From NCBI GenBank assembly GCA_946894095.1, contig OX335652.1, positions 6,843,001 to 6,907,000 of the forward strand: 64,000 nucleotides of DNA. Reading direction: 5' to 3'. Both the position numbers and the translations under genes were made by a program. The first letter of the stretch is position 1. Each line of letters starts with the position of its first letter. Shown here piece after piece: positions 44,842 to 55,400 of this stretch. The notes under the pieces are model-generated. The model worked only from the letters and a program-made list of their open reading frames with translations. It was not told the origin of the DNA and searched no databases. The stretch comes from Incurvaria masculella. Taxonomy: Eukaryota > Arthropoda > Insecta > Lepidoptera > Incurvariidae.

Positions 44842-45006
44842 GTAAGAAAACAAAGCTACTTTTTATCTGTAGGTATTAAAATTATATATTTTATTATAAG
44901 TAATTACATCATAATATTTACTGTGGATTTCACGTGATTTCGCTTTTTACATTTAAGCTGTTAGAAATACACGTGGTTATTTTAATGAGTAACTTGTTTA
45001 TTTCAG

Positions 45007-45107
45007 GTGCTCAAGATACATATAAATCAAAGTGGTTTGCGTATGATGACTTCGACTTTATGGCGGATAAAAATGAACCCGGAACCACACGCGATACATT
45101 GGAACAT
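45007..45107 (+). CDS. Harbinger MADF-BESS protein, exon 2
   Basis: Short coding exon with acceptor TTTCAG just before it and donor GTGAGC just after CAT at 45107. It encodes KSKWFAYDDFDFMADKNE and GTTRDTLEH, a segment that in MADF proteins follows the domain and contains the conserved WFAYxxxxFL pattern. Phase is consistent: exons 1 and 2 total 336 nt. It lies just beyond the 3' end of the antisense transposase reading frame (stop at 45121-45123). A transposase transcript polyadenylated at the AATAAA on the minus strand (45002-44997) would run antisense through it. Confidence 0.85.
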
Positions 45108-45120
45108 GTGAGCTATTAGT

Positions 45121-45930
45121 TTACTGATATTCATTTTGCCAAACTATTGTATGGTTTGTAACAAAGTGTCTTGCTAAGTGGGACCGTATTGTAGTGGCAT
45201 TTTCTGTTGCTCTTCTTGGTACGACGGCCATCGGTTGTAGCGATTGTGATGGCGGTTCATTTCGCCAGCTTCCAGGTATTACATCTCCATTCTCCTGTAC
45301 TGTATCAAACGTTCCTGGCGATATAAAGTTAGGATTACTGCGTAAGTAGTTATATAGATGAACCGTTGCCAGCACGACTTTAGTCGCAGTTTCTGGTTCC
45401 AAAAGCATAGGTTTACGCAGGACTCTGTAGACAGAACTAAGTACTCCAAACGCGTTTTCAACTACTCTACGTGCTCTTGACAGTCGGTAGTTGAAAATTC
45501 TTTCACAAGAACCCCTTTCCCGTGTACCATCGTATGGTTTCATAGTATAATCATTAAGCTGAAAAGCTTTATCACCTAGTATATAATAGGGTACCTCAAT
45601 TTTATAGGGAACTTGCAATATCTCCGGTGGAGGAATATTTAGCTCTTTTTTTTCAAGTTTTTTATATAAATTTGTGCTTTTGAACACGCCTCCATCTGAT
45701 ATTCTGCCTTTAGTCCCAACATTCACATACAGGAACCTATAATTTGCATCTACTAATGCAAAAAGAACAATACTAGGAAATAATTTGTAATTATCAAAGT
45801 CGTTGCCACTATTAAAAGGCGATTGTATAGCGACGTGTTTGCCGTCCATCGCTCCTATCACGTGTGGGAAATTCCACTTATTCTCGAATTGCTGAGAAAC
45901 TGTACGCCATTCTTCTTTAGTTGACGGCAC
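45121..45930 (-). CDS. Harbinger transposase, exon 2 (DDE catalytic domain)
   Basis: Second and last coding exon, 269 codons, after acceptor TTTTCAG. It continues the reading NDYVK to VPSTKEEW, the family's junction. The catalytic triad is visible: D in GAMDGKHVAI (about residue 175 of 415), D in YYILGDKAFQL (about 266) and E in ARRVVENAFGVLSS (about 304). Also present are the usual SDGGVF and YRVLRKP segments. The joined protein is about 415 residues, normal for a full-length Harbinger transposase, with no stop or frameshift. The exon lies within intron 2 of the plus-strand MADF-BESS gene (45108-46013). Expected activity is excision and insertion of the element with 3-bp target duplication. 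Confidence 0.94.
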   Translation of the reverse strand: MPSTKEEWRTVSQQFENKWNFPHVIGAMDGKHVAIQSPFNSGNDFDNYKLFPSIVLFALVDANYRFLYVNVGTKGRISDGGVFKSTNLYKKLEKKELNIPPPEILQVPYKIEVPYYILGDKAFQLNDYTMKPYDGTRERGSCERIFNYRLSRARRVVENAFGVLSSVYRVLRKPMLLEPETATKVVLATVHLYNYLRSNPNFISPGTFDTVQENGDVIPGSWRNEPPSQSLQPMAVVPRRATENATTIRSHLARHFVTNHTIVWQNEYQ

Positions 45931-46013
45931 CTGAAAATAAAGGAGATCTTAATTATAATATAAAGCTGAAAATAAGAATAAGCAGTAAATAGTAATAATA
46001 ATTGTTGTTACAG

Positions 46014-46631
46014 GTAGAATCTGATACGACTAAAGGGGAACTTGAAGTTAATACTACAGTGAGCGAAAACGAGAACAGTAACATTACTAGTGACACACAA
46101 CCGGAGAGAGCCAACCACCACACAGATCAGAGTAGAGAGCAGAATGATCAGAATGCACAATCCAGTGTCCAAACAACAAACAAAAGAACAAAAAAAAGAA
46201 AGAAAACTACTTCTAATAATGCAGATGACATATCAGATGAAACTCTTTCAGAGGCTTTCCAACTTCTGCAACAATGTGCTCAGCCACCACAACCGGAAAC
46301 TGATTCTTACATTGCTTTCGGGCAGTATATATCTACTGAATTGCGGAAATATGATGCAGTAACATTAGTTAATGTCAAAAATGCTATATGCCAAGTTATT
46401 TTTCAAGCTGACACAGGAAGATATGGGGATAGCAATTATGGATATTACACTAATTCATACCCTGGCACACCAATAGCATCCACTTCATCACAGTCCCAGT
46501 CTCTACAACCTCAAAATTATCCAGCTCCAATTCCACAGACATCACCGTCTGCTCATCTAGCCTCCAATTCATCGCAGTCCCAGTTTCTGAAACCTCAGGA
46601 TTATTCACTTCCACAGTCACCACCGAATTAA
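46014..46631 (+). CDS. Harbinger MADF-BESS protein, exon 3 (BESS motif and tail)
   Basis: Terminal coding exon starting in frame after acceptor ACAG (VESDTTKGE...) and ending at TAA 46629-46631. It has a polar linker rich in N, T, Q and E, a basic patch (KRTKKRKK) that may be a nuclear localisation signal, and then DSYIAFGQYISTELRKYD followed by VNVKNAICQVIF. The latter fits a BESS motif, the protein-interaction module often paired with MADF. The tail is rich in S, Q and P and contains two similar stretches ending SQSQSLQPQNY and SQSQFLKPQDY. A polyadenylation signal AATAAA is at 46732-46737. The whole exon lies inside the intron of the antisense transposase gene. Confidence 0.85.
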   Translation, partial: VESDTTKGELEVNTTVSENENSNITSDTQPERANHHTDQSREQNDQNAQSSVQTTNKRTKKRKKTTSNNADDISDETLSEAFQLLQQCAQPPQPETDSYIAFGQYISTELRKYDAVTLVNVKNAICQVIFQADTGRYGDSNYGYYTNSYPGTPIASTSSQSQSLQPQNYPAPIPQTSPSAHLASNSSQSQFLKPQDYSLPQSPPN

Positions 46632-46753
46632 ATAAGTACCTACCTATATCATGTTTTCAAAAAATAATTAATAATTGTAAACATGTTACTTCTTTAAATT
46701 ATGATTGTAATACACTACTTTTTTATTGAGTAATAAAGTATGGTTTTACTTAC

Positions 46754-47191
46754 CTTTACATAATCATTTAACAGGTCAATGATGGCTTCACAAACTTCAG
46801 GAATAATTATCGATATAGACTGTTTGGAAATGCGGAACAGATACTGCAAACTGACGTACGAATCTCCAGTTGCTAAAAATCTCAATGTTAGTAATAATCT
46901 TTCCTTCACAGTAATGGCATCTCTATAATTTGTATCATTCTTTCTTAGCTTGTTATTTAATAATGAACACAATATCTCAAATTGATTAGCATTCATTCTT
47001 GCAAAATTGTGTTCAACTTTATCTGACACTAACTCTGCGTACAGCTGAGTCCCAGATTCCAAGCGATTTTTGTAAATTTGTTTCACCCAAAACCGTCGTT
47101 TTCTTTTTTGTGATTTTTTGCGCAAGCATTTAAGCAAAATACAAGTTACTGCTGCAACGGCAAGACGCCGCCGTTGTACGTGTGACTCCAT
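46754..47191 (-). CDS. Harbinger transposase, exon 1 (N-terminal region)
   Basis: First coding exon of the PIF/Harbinger transposase. I chose the ATG at 47191-47189 (MESHVQRRRLAV); a TTG three codons upstream is in frame but is not a likely start. The exon encodes 146 residues: a basic segment (KKSQKRKRRFWVKQIY), then the helix-turn-helix-like region usual before the catalytic core, with VKERLLLTLRFLATGDSYVS and a FRISKQSISIIIPEV stretch. This is the classic HARBI1-type pattern (LxxTLRfLATGxsy...fRis...s.iI). It ends with a strong donor (AAG followed by GTAAGT) in phase 0. Confidence 0.92.
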
Positions 47192-47337
47192 ATCGTACAA
47201 GAGTTAGACTGGCTGAATCACGGATCGCCTTAGGATCGCTTGGAGCGCATATTTGGGATCGCAAGTTTCCAAGAGTGGATCGGCATAACACGATCCACGA
47301 TCCACGCTCCGCGATCCTGGATCGCGGATCGCGGGAT

Positions 47338-47365
47338 CGATGGATCGTCCGGTGTGGACCCGCCT
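47338..47365 (-). repeat. Right terminal inverted repeat of the Harbinger element
   Basis: Perfect 28-bp partner of the left repeat, followed by AAT. Just inside it lies a dense run of GGATCG and CGATCC words (about 47220-47345). Confidence 0.95.
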
Positions 47366-47368
47366 AAT

Positions 47369-47924
47369 GAGCGGCGGCAATATGGCGCACGTAATGGAAA
47401 AGAACACGGCCCTCGAGCGGCGAGGGGCGCGGGGCAGAACGGGGAGGGAAAATAATCCGCCAACAACAATACATTATCAATAAGGCCGCCTTTAATGCGA
47501 TTGTGACCTTCTGATGTCGGTACACTCGCGGGATTACGAAAAAAAAATTCGTTTCGCGAAGGAACAATTCCGAAAAGACTCGCCGCGCTACGTATGTTCG
47601 ATGGATTTACTTAAGCACGGTGCTTGTGCTGTTTAAGATGTTCTTATTTTAAAAGCGTCGCTCGTTAAAAGATTTTACAAGTGGAATTAAATTAAGGATG
47701 AGGAGGATTTAAGACGAAGGATAACAAAAGCTTTGGCAAATAATTCTAAGCATCACTTCGGTCGATGAATTTATGGCTGGTTTTTTTAAAAACTTCCCTA
47801 CTTTTTCGTACCATAATAACAATTTTAAGGTAGAAATGTTGATCTTCTTGTAGCAGTAATCAATAGCTATGATGAGTTGGGTGAACTATATATCTACGTA
47901 CAAGAGGACTATAAACATCTATGG
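47369..47924. other. Right flank of the Harbinger element, no gene
   Basis: GC-rich for about 100 bp (GCGGCGAGGGGCGCGGGGCA), then AT-rich. No coding evidence. Confidence 0.4.
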
Positions 47925-48122
47925 TAGAGTACCCGGCTGTAAATAATGCACATCGGACGTTGGAAAGAGACAATTTCGGCTTCGTAAAGCGTGATCTCTT
48001 TCCAACGTAGTACACAGTTACTGAATGACAGCATAATATGACAGCGACGACACTCTAAAAAACCGGAACTAGCCGATAATCTCGTTTCAACGCCCGATGT
48101 GCAATATTTACCACCGAGTACT
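47925..48122. mobile_element. Miniature element with about 45-bp terminal inverted repeats
   Basis: Left GAGTACCCGGCTGTAAATAA, TGCACATCGGACGTTGGAAA; right CAACGCCCGATGTGCAATAT, TTACCACCGAGTAC. The arms are about 80% alike. A GATCTCTTTCCAACG-type block inside repeats the arm again. TA is present at both outer edges. Confidence 0.75.
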
Positions 48123-49553
48123 GTAAAATATAAAATTTGATGACTTTTTTTAAATTCTTCACGTCTCAAACGCGAGAAAATGTTAAGTCGAAACAAATCT
48201 CGTCATGAGAACTATTAAGGCGCTAGGACTGGCCAACTACTCGCGCCATACAAATGCACTTTTTAACAAATGTAATAATATGTAGTGAAACGCTTCAGAA
48301 AATCCAAATAGAACTCCAGACTGATAATAGATTGTTAATATTTTTTGATTCCATCATTTACTTAAATAATAATACAAATAAAAAAGTTGATTTTTCTCAT
48401 TAGAAATCTGAAAGTAATTCGATTAATAGATATAAGCAAAAAGAGCATATATGCATAAACAAAACATTCCATTTGCTATTAGATTTCTACATTTAGTCAA
48501 AAAAGTTCGGAAATGGACACCGTTTCCGCAATGTATTTTGTGTAGAAAAAGGTAACATACATTAACGAAAATAGGTTGATTAATAGACAAGGAATCATAT
48601 ATTGTAAGAATGACACTTATAATCGTCAGACTTAGTTAGTTTGCCTTGTCTAACTTTGCGATTTGGCTAGTACCAGGGCCTTAAATATACATCCTTTAGG
48701 CCGCGAAGATAAGCAATACAAACGAAACTGCATTACGAATACGACATGACCAGCCCTACCCATCTCCGTTCCCGAGAGCTCCACCTACCGACTTCACGTG
48801 TGTTCGTTCTGCGGTCCGCAGTTCGACCACTATTGCGGGACCCCAAACCTGATAATGCTATTAAGTCGGGACCGCCGACAATTTAGGGCCCTTATTTCGA
48901 GTATTCTCGCGTAACGAAGTGTCCTTTGTCTTGCGGTTACATCTTCAAAATCCTCCATCTGTGGGTGACACGTGCCCGTTAGATTTTGTGACGGAGGTCT
49001 GGGGGGTTTCCCCTGCGGCAGTGTGGGGTCATCGCACTCCGCGCGCAGTTACTTGCACGCGGCTTAATGTCAGGCTATTGGTTATTGCTTTGTGTCTGTT
49101 GTACCTGTCATGTGTGACATGTCATTTGCGAAACAATGTATGTGGCCGATGTGGCTCTGTCTCAATTGACTCGTAGACTACGAATAAACATTGTATTCGT
49201 ACCTCGTAAAGAACTTTGATGGCAGTTATTTATTTACACAAAGTAAGATCCTTTGTGTAAATAATTATTGTTAAGGCATCCGGTGCCGTGAACAATCGCC
49301 TTAATTATCATGCCCTTTATGTTTGCCAAAATTTTTAACGAAAAAGCTCACAGCCAATGTTGACATTGAGATATAGGGTCGATGAAATGTGTATCAACTC
49401 AACCGATAAATTAATAGTGGAACGTGATTTTTGTTGTTAAAAACAACTATTTAAATTCATGGAGGCTTCACCTCCATGTTTAGATTGATATGAGACTGAA
49501 CCCGAAACGTGTCAAAAGTTCTTATAAATGTATGTGTCACTTCACGTACAGCA
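48123..49553. other. No recognised gene
   Basis: 48719-49180 has moderate GC and an 85-codon plus ORF without a known match. 49440-49480 holds a short inverted ATTCATGGAGG / CCTCCATG. Confidence 0.4.
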
Positions 49554-49781
49554 GCAGGTCTATTCCTGGAATTCCGTAATCAGGAATCAGGAATCTTGAG
49601 TCTATAAAACCGCTTTTATAGCGGTTTTGAAAGCGATTTATTCGACGGAAAACCTTGATCAAAATTAAATACTATGTAAGATATCTTTGGCAAGAAAAAC
49701 GCATTGAATACCGCTATAAAAGCGGTTTTCTAGTATAAGGATTCCTGATTACTGATTACGGAATTCCAGGCATAGACCTGC
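49554..49781. mobile_element. Fold-back element, first of a tandem doublet
   Basis: The ends GCAGGTCTATTCCTGGAATT and GAATTCCAGGCATAGACCTG are inverted and extend through GTAATCAGGAATCAGGAATC-type sequence. Inside are inverted AAACCGCTTTTATAGCGG hairpins. Confidence 0.75.
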
Positions 49782-49955
49782 AGGTCTATTCCCGGCATTC
49801 TTCGTTATTCGACGATTTTCTTGACGAAAATATTCCGGATAGTTTTTTATTCAATCAAGATTTTTTTAAAAATCGCTTTGAAAATCGCTATAAAAGCAGT
49901 TTTCTAGACTTAGGATTCCTGATTCCTGATTACTGAATGCCAGGAATAGACCTGC
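49780..49955. mobile_element. Fold-back element, second of a tandem doublet
   Basis: Begins GCAGGTCTATTCCCGGCATT, sharing its first bases with the end of the preceding copy, and ends TGCCAGGAATAGACCTGC. The interior (ATCGCTATAAAAGCAG) is related to the first copy. Confidence 0.75.
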
Positions 49956-51489
49956 TGCACTTACACAAAAGCACAACAGCTAGGCTGTCACAGTTTGACG
50001 TTAGTGTGCCATGAAATGTATTTTAAGCACGTTTCGTTTCATGACATGTTTTGATTTAGATCTCTGGTTAAAATCTAACCTATGCATATGTATTTGAAAC
50101 GCATCATATACTAAACTCTTTTCTATACTATTTTGTTAGCTACAATGTAGTTAACCTTGTAAATTCTAACCCGCTAGCAAAATACCCAACTCTTGAAAAT
50201 CCATTAAAATTCTAACGCATAAATCTCTCACGCGAATTTTCAGCAACTCTCCCGGCGCTACCAGGATAAAATCAATTGGAAGGAGTTCGTGACGGCGGCG
50301 CCGCGAAGAAGTAATAAATCAACGCCTTTTAATTGTCCGCGCCGCCGCAGAAAGAAATATTATCCGTCCATCTGTTAATCGAGGGAATTCTTCCGATACT
50401 CGCGGCTGGGGGAAGCGGGCCCAACCGGCCACAGCACTTTCCAGTGGTTATCCTCCAGTTCTTATGAGCAAACATCTTTTCATTTACTCTGTAGGCCAAT
50501 TATGGGAATTACGAATTAGGAGTATTCTCAGTAGAGGAATTCTGTATTCTGGTAATCGTTCGCAGCGCCAGACGGAATGAGTGGCATTAAATTAAACATT
50601 TCCATGTGTCTTCGAATTCGGCGCTAACGAAAAATTACAATCTATTTCCATAAGCGATCCATAAATGCAAGTTATAACCGATTTAGTGAGGATTCAAGGG
50701 TGTGTATTCCTTATTTAAACATTTAGCGCAATCATTTACCTCCTGGCTACACTGTGAAATTGTATTGAAGAACTTTTAGTCAACATAGGCACAATTTCCC
50801 AAATACGCGGACACAATATTATTTTCCCAAGATTCATCACCACATATGATTTTCACCGCTTTTGTAATGCACATAAGTATCGTATATTTACAGTGAGATG
50901 AAACCACTTCACAAACTGTTATAAAATCCAACGTCTGGTCTCTATCGATCAGTCTGTCTGTGTCTCCGGTAATATAACGCGTGTAGAGCCGCCGGAATCT
51001 TCAAGTCATACATAAAAATAAAATTGACAGTTCAAAACAAATCACATTCACTGCTATAAACGTTTCTAGCGGGGTGTAATGCGCAAATAATATACCAGCC
51101 TCGTGCGTTTACTGGAAAGGCACTCCAGGACTGTGCCGTTGGGCGAAAGGAAAATATCGGGAAACCAATATAAATTCCTCTAGGATTCCGTTTTCTTTGC
51201 GAATGAAAATGTCAGCGGCGCTCTGAAGAAAGTTTGAGAGCCCGTTGGACTCATTTCTCACGAAGTAAGTTCTTTGGCGAATTTACGTCGAGTCATTACA
51301 GAGTGATGTTGTTTTGTGGCTACGATGCGAAGATCGATCATTGCCGGTTATTTTCGCCTGTTTATAACGATTTATTGTTACAAATGTGCACCCGGTTTTA
51401 ATTTTTTCGAAAAGCAATTTTATTAAGGTAAATCTAATTTGTTTTGTAAATTCAGCAATGTATACGTGCACCAAAATAATAGCCCACCG
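49956..51489. other. No recognised gene
   Basis: Mixed composition; a GC-rich patch at 50240-50420 has no protein match. Confidence 0.4.
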
Positions 51490-51680
51490 ATCCTCTAGAT
51501 CCTTTATCTATAGGGTCGGTAAACAATGGAATGAACTCCCTTCAGTGGTATTTTCCACAAATTACGGCCTGGGCTCCTTGCATTATGTGAAGAAGCACCT
51601 GGCCGGCCGACATGGTTTTCGCAGCCCCAATGTTTACGTATGCCGCGCTCAACGTAAAAAAACACATAAATTATAATCTC
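51490..51680 (+). pseudogene. Possible LINE protein C-terminal remnant
   Basis: SRSFIYRVGKQWNELPSVVF, then SLHYVKKHLAGRHGF before a stop. The RSFxxRxxxxWNxLP block followed by a basic helix is common at the C-terminus of LINE reverse transcriptases. The match is short and no other domain is present. Confidence 0.35.
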
Positions 51681-52930
51681 CGAGGAGAGAATTTAAGAAA
51701 AGTAAAAGATTAGAATATCGTGTTTCAAACTTTACGTCCAAGCATGTTATTCTTACTCTAGGTCATTTGTTGTAAATTGTCCAATTTTAATTAATTTATA
51801 TTACTGGTCATGGGAAGATTGAAATTTCTGATTCGACAACCTTTAGGATGCTATTAGCGACCATTGTAGTACCAACGTTGGCTGGCTATACTGCTTACCG
51901 ATATTGGAGCGTGAGTTTAAACTTTTTTTAACGGTTTATTATCCTTCCTTAAAAAAATATGAGGAAAAAGAGATGTCTCATGTATTTATAACTAAAGTAA
52001 TTTGACGATGATCCTTACTATTAAAAAAAAAAATAACAATCGTGTTTGGAGTGTTTGCAAGATTAATCCCCAGAAAAAATAATGCCTTATGATTGAAGAC
52101 ATAACTAAGAAGGGAGTTATAACCTAAAATATGAAAGCTACTGGATTTTATGGCGAGACCAATCACTGCCTTCCAGACATTGCTCTCTGAAAATACTGAT
52201 AATAAGGCGAAGCACCTTGCTGGACAGCGTGTTATTGCCATCCTTCAGGAAAAGGAGAAAATTAAATTTTCCAACCATCTGCACACAGCCGTCGCAAAAC
52301 GATGAAATATAGACCTTATAAGGATACAATTTAAGTTAAAAATTAATTGCGTTCAACGTACGCTCGCGATATGATACTGTATTTGGACGATATTGAATAC
52401 AACGCAGTAAAGTTCCTTTTCGGCAGTATTTTCAAGTCGATCGTTTGAGTGTGACTCAAATTAGACTCAAGCGAATCGGAAGCAGACTTTGTTAATGTTC
52501 TCGTAAAAAATCTCTTCTTTTAATTTTATTTTGGGATACTTACTTAGATGTGAGTTGGATCATAGGTGGAAAATATATAAGAAATAGATTGCTAACGTCA
52601 TACAAATGTCGAATAAGGAATAATGAGGTGATAAGAAAGAAATAAATCAATACACAGGTGGCGTTACAATTCACATATCAGAACACATGAAATACAAACT
52701 AATGAATATCTAGGATAATTTTAATTTACACTGATTTTACATAATTTGTAGTTTAATTGTAACGTTTTTATCACGCCTACAAAGGCAAAATTTGGAATCA
52801 AGCTTAGTTTAGTGGCGCTGCTGGTGAGAATTGTCATAATACCAGCGAAGATAAGCAGTTTTCGGCGAGTTTTGTACGTTGTATGACTTTAGCAATCTAT
52901 TTCTTCTATACTTTATCTATGTTTAGGTTT
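51681..52930. other. No recognised gene
   Basis: AT-rich; nothing supported. Confidence 0.45.
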
Positions 52931-53660
52931 ACCCACGGAGGAGTGAGGTAGAGAAGAGATGGTCTAAGCAAACTGGGTCTGTGTCCACCAAGTGGGTCTC
53001 TACGTCACAGCCCACGTGATAAGAAGGCGTGGCTTAGCGGCATTCGCGACATGGCGCTGGCGGTGTTAGGTTGTGGGACAATATTATGGTCTGCGGCGCA
53101 ATTTTCCCCGAACAGTCGATTAAAGGATGAGATTTTGTGTAAAATGTTGCAAACATTACACAGGGCAAAATAATCTAAAGTTTTTAGGTGGAATTTAGTT
53201 TTATTTGTCAGTAAAAAACCTCATATTTTATAATTTGAGTCAATATTCGAGCATTGTATCGATTTATCGCTCTTGATATGTGCCGATAGATGGCACGCAT
53301 TCATTTTCATTGCACGGTAAGAAATGTTGATCTCATGATGCAAATTTTTATGACGTTTTTAAATTAAAATTATTCGAATCCGCGCGAAGGTAAAGATTAA
53401 AATTTCGAAGGTTTTTTTATAGAAAAACTAACAGTAAAAAGCAAATGGCGCCATCTAGTTGTAGGCTTGTAACCACTAAGAATAGCTCTCGGAATAGCTG
53501 CTAAACGAATACTGGTTCTTCCGGTAGATGGATTTAGCACAAAAGGCGGAGCTTGAACCCCCACCATTAAATGTTTTCCCCCGCTTCCCCGCGCAGTGTC
53601 ACGCTGCGTTCCTTAGTAATATGAGATAAAAACACCTCCTCTCTACCTCACTTCTCCGTG
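52931..53660. mobile_element. TIR element with CCCACGGAGxAGTGAGG ends
   Basis: Left CCCACGGAGGAGTGAGGTAG, AGAAGAGATGG; right CACCTCCTCTCTACCTCACT, TCTCCGTGGG. TTTA is present on both flanks. About 730 bp, no transposase. Confidence 0.75.
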
Positions 53661-54599
53661 GGTTTACCGCTCCGAGATCAGGTATAAAATGTTTGCTTTA
53701 CCTCAAATATACAATATTGTGAAGGGCAAACATTTCAAGATTTCCAAGATGTAATTAGTTTCTGATTTCGTGTCGCTGAGTTTCTTGTAATATATGAAAA
53801 TTCCGTCGTTTATTTTAGTTCCAAAGTTAAAAGGTTAGTGTAGCGTTTTGATGAAATAAGCTGTGGGAACATTCGCTAAGTAAAATATGTAGTTTCAAAG
53901 TGGGGACTATCATTTTCTGAAAAAGATAAATGTTATAGCAGCTAAAATAGAAGATAATCAAATTATTTGTGGAATACTCGCCACTGCCGACGAGTTTCTG
54001 ATTCCTCTAACTGCCACCATTACCATGAATTTGATAGAATTGCCAATGATTCCCTTGGGATTTCTAGATTCACTAAGATCAATCCAGATTACCTAAGATT
54101 CCCGGGACTCCCACCTAACAATATCTGATATTACTGAGATAATCTCTTTAATAATCTTTAATCGATAATACAAACAATTGGTCACCAAGTTCCCTGAGTG
54201 ACCGACTCCTCGCAACGATCATTCGATGATGCGCTATGCGAATTCGTAGGCGAACTGACTACCAATTGTGCATCATAACTACTAATACGTGGCTACGCTG
54301 CCACTATACGGATGAGGTTCTGTCGCCACTCCCAAAATTCCTTACTCAACATTATTAACGCGATAAAGTTCGAGAATACAAGCACCTTCCTGTTTCTGAA
54401 ACATCTGATTGTCTCCTGAGCACATCATGACTTGCTTCAGTCTACACAAACATGCAATCAGAAATATACTTAGCACATTCATCTGCAACAATGTTCTGCA
54501 CTTCTAAAGGGGATTTTCTCACTCGCATTACGTTCGAGCGGGTCAGCCGAATAGACTAGGAGATCGCGACAAAATGATAACGATAACGTTAATGGCTGA
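53661..54599. other. No recognised gene
   Basis: AT-rich, with one copy of a dispersed repeat at 54205-54345. Confidence 0.45.
54205..54345 (+). repeat. Dispersed repeat with GCAACGAACATTCGATG, copy 5
   Basis: CGCAACGATCATTCGATGAT, GCGCTATGCGAATTC, CGTGGCTACGCTGCCACTAT. Diverged. Confidence 0.5.
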
Positions 54600-54690
54600 A
54601 ACTGGGTTCACAGTATAAATACCAACCCTCTGTAGCTAAATATATCGGTCTGCCTGCGCCAAGTGCTTGCGTTACCTAAATAAGGTGTCT
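54600..54690 (-). repeat. Inverted copy of the 55.0-55.4 kb tandem unit head
   Basis: GGTCTGCCTGCGCCAAGTGC, TTGCGTTAC is the reverse complement of the block GTTAACGCAAACACTTCGCG, CAGGCAGACCGAC at 54992-55022. Confidence 0.6.
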
Positions 54691-55010
54691 GAGAACGTAG
54701 TTACCGCGTCAAAAAAGATATGATAAGGTATGTAAATAGCTGCAAATAACGCAGTATGAAAAAATCAGTACATACTTGCTTAGTAAAAACAAAACTGAAC
54801 AAATAGGCGATTTAGGTTACTGATATAACTTTAGTTATATTTAAGTATTTAATTGCTGACTAAATATGCTGCAATTAATTGCTAAAACTGACTGGTTATT
54901 GTTGTGTAATTAGGAGATATCAATATATCCAGACAATCAGCACATTCATCAGCAGGTACATACCAACTTCTATTTTGCATAGCCAATCTAGTTAACGCAA
55001 ACACTTCGCG

Positions 55011-55400
55011 CAGGCAGACCGACATATTCATCATCAGAGGGTCGGTCTCTAACCTGTTAATCGTGACCAAAAATGTCGTGACCTCCCGGACACCGCGGGA
55101 GCAGGTGTGAGCCGCTGCTCTCAGCGCCGCCTCAGCAGCTCATGAAAGTAGGGGCGGCGGCGCGGGGTGGGGTCGGATTGCCGCGTCAGCAAGACGCAGA
55201 CAGACCGACATATTTAGCATCAGAGCGTCGGTCCCTAACCTATGAAGCCAGATTCAGTCATTTACCTAATCGTGACCAAAAATGTCGTGATCTCCCGGAC
55301 AGCGCAGGAGCAGGTGTGCGCCGCTGCTCTCAGCGCCGCCTCAGCAGTTCATGAAAGTGGGGCGGCCGAGCGGGGCGGGGTCGTATTGCCGCATCGGAAA
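55011..55400 (+). repeat. Tandem duplication, two units of about 180-205 bp
   Basis: Unit 1 (about 55011-55195) and unit 2 (about 55196-55400) share CAGACCGACATATT, TCGTGACCAAAAATGTCGTG, CTGCTCTCAGCGCCGCCTCA and ATGAAAGT. Unit 2 has an extra 20 bp (AAGCCAGATTCAGTCATTTA). The units are GC-rich at the 3' end. ORFs here are readings of the repeat. Confidence 0.8.

Larger units (their letters stand above)
44371..47365. mobile_element. Complete PIF/Harbinger DNA transposon
   Basis: A 2,995-bp element bounded by 28-bp perfect terminal inverted repeats that begin AGGCGGGTCCACACCGGACG. It is flanked by AAT on both sides (44368-44370 and 47366-47368), a 3-bp target duplication as expected of PIF/Harbinger. 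It encodes the two proteins typical of this superfamily: a DDE transposase on the minus strand and a DNA-binding partner, here MADF-BESS, on the plus strand. Both frames are open across plausible introns. The regions next to the repeats are GC-rich, with many GATCC and GTGTGGAC words. I see no disabling mutation, so it may be young and possibly autonomous. Confidence 0.93.

Noticed and set aside
45279..45461. 60-codon minus ORF
   Set aside because: Shadow of the transposase exon in another frame.
46090..46362. 90-codon plus ORF
   Set aside because: Shadow frame of MADF-BESS exon 3.
49554..49955. A CRISPR-like array, because of repeated AAACCGCT and CAGGAATC words
   Set aside because: The words are inverted arms of two fold-back elements, with no regular repeat-spacer pattern, in a eukaryotic genome.
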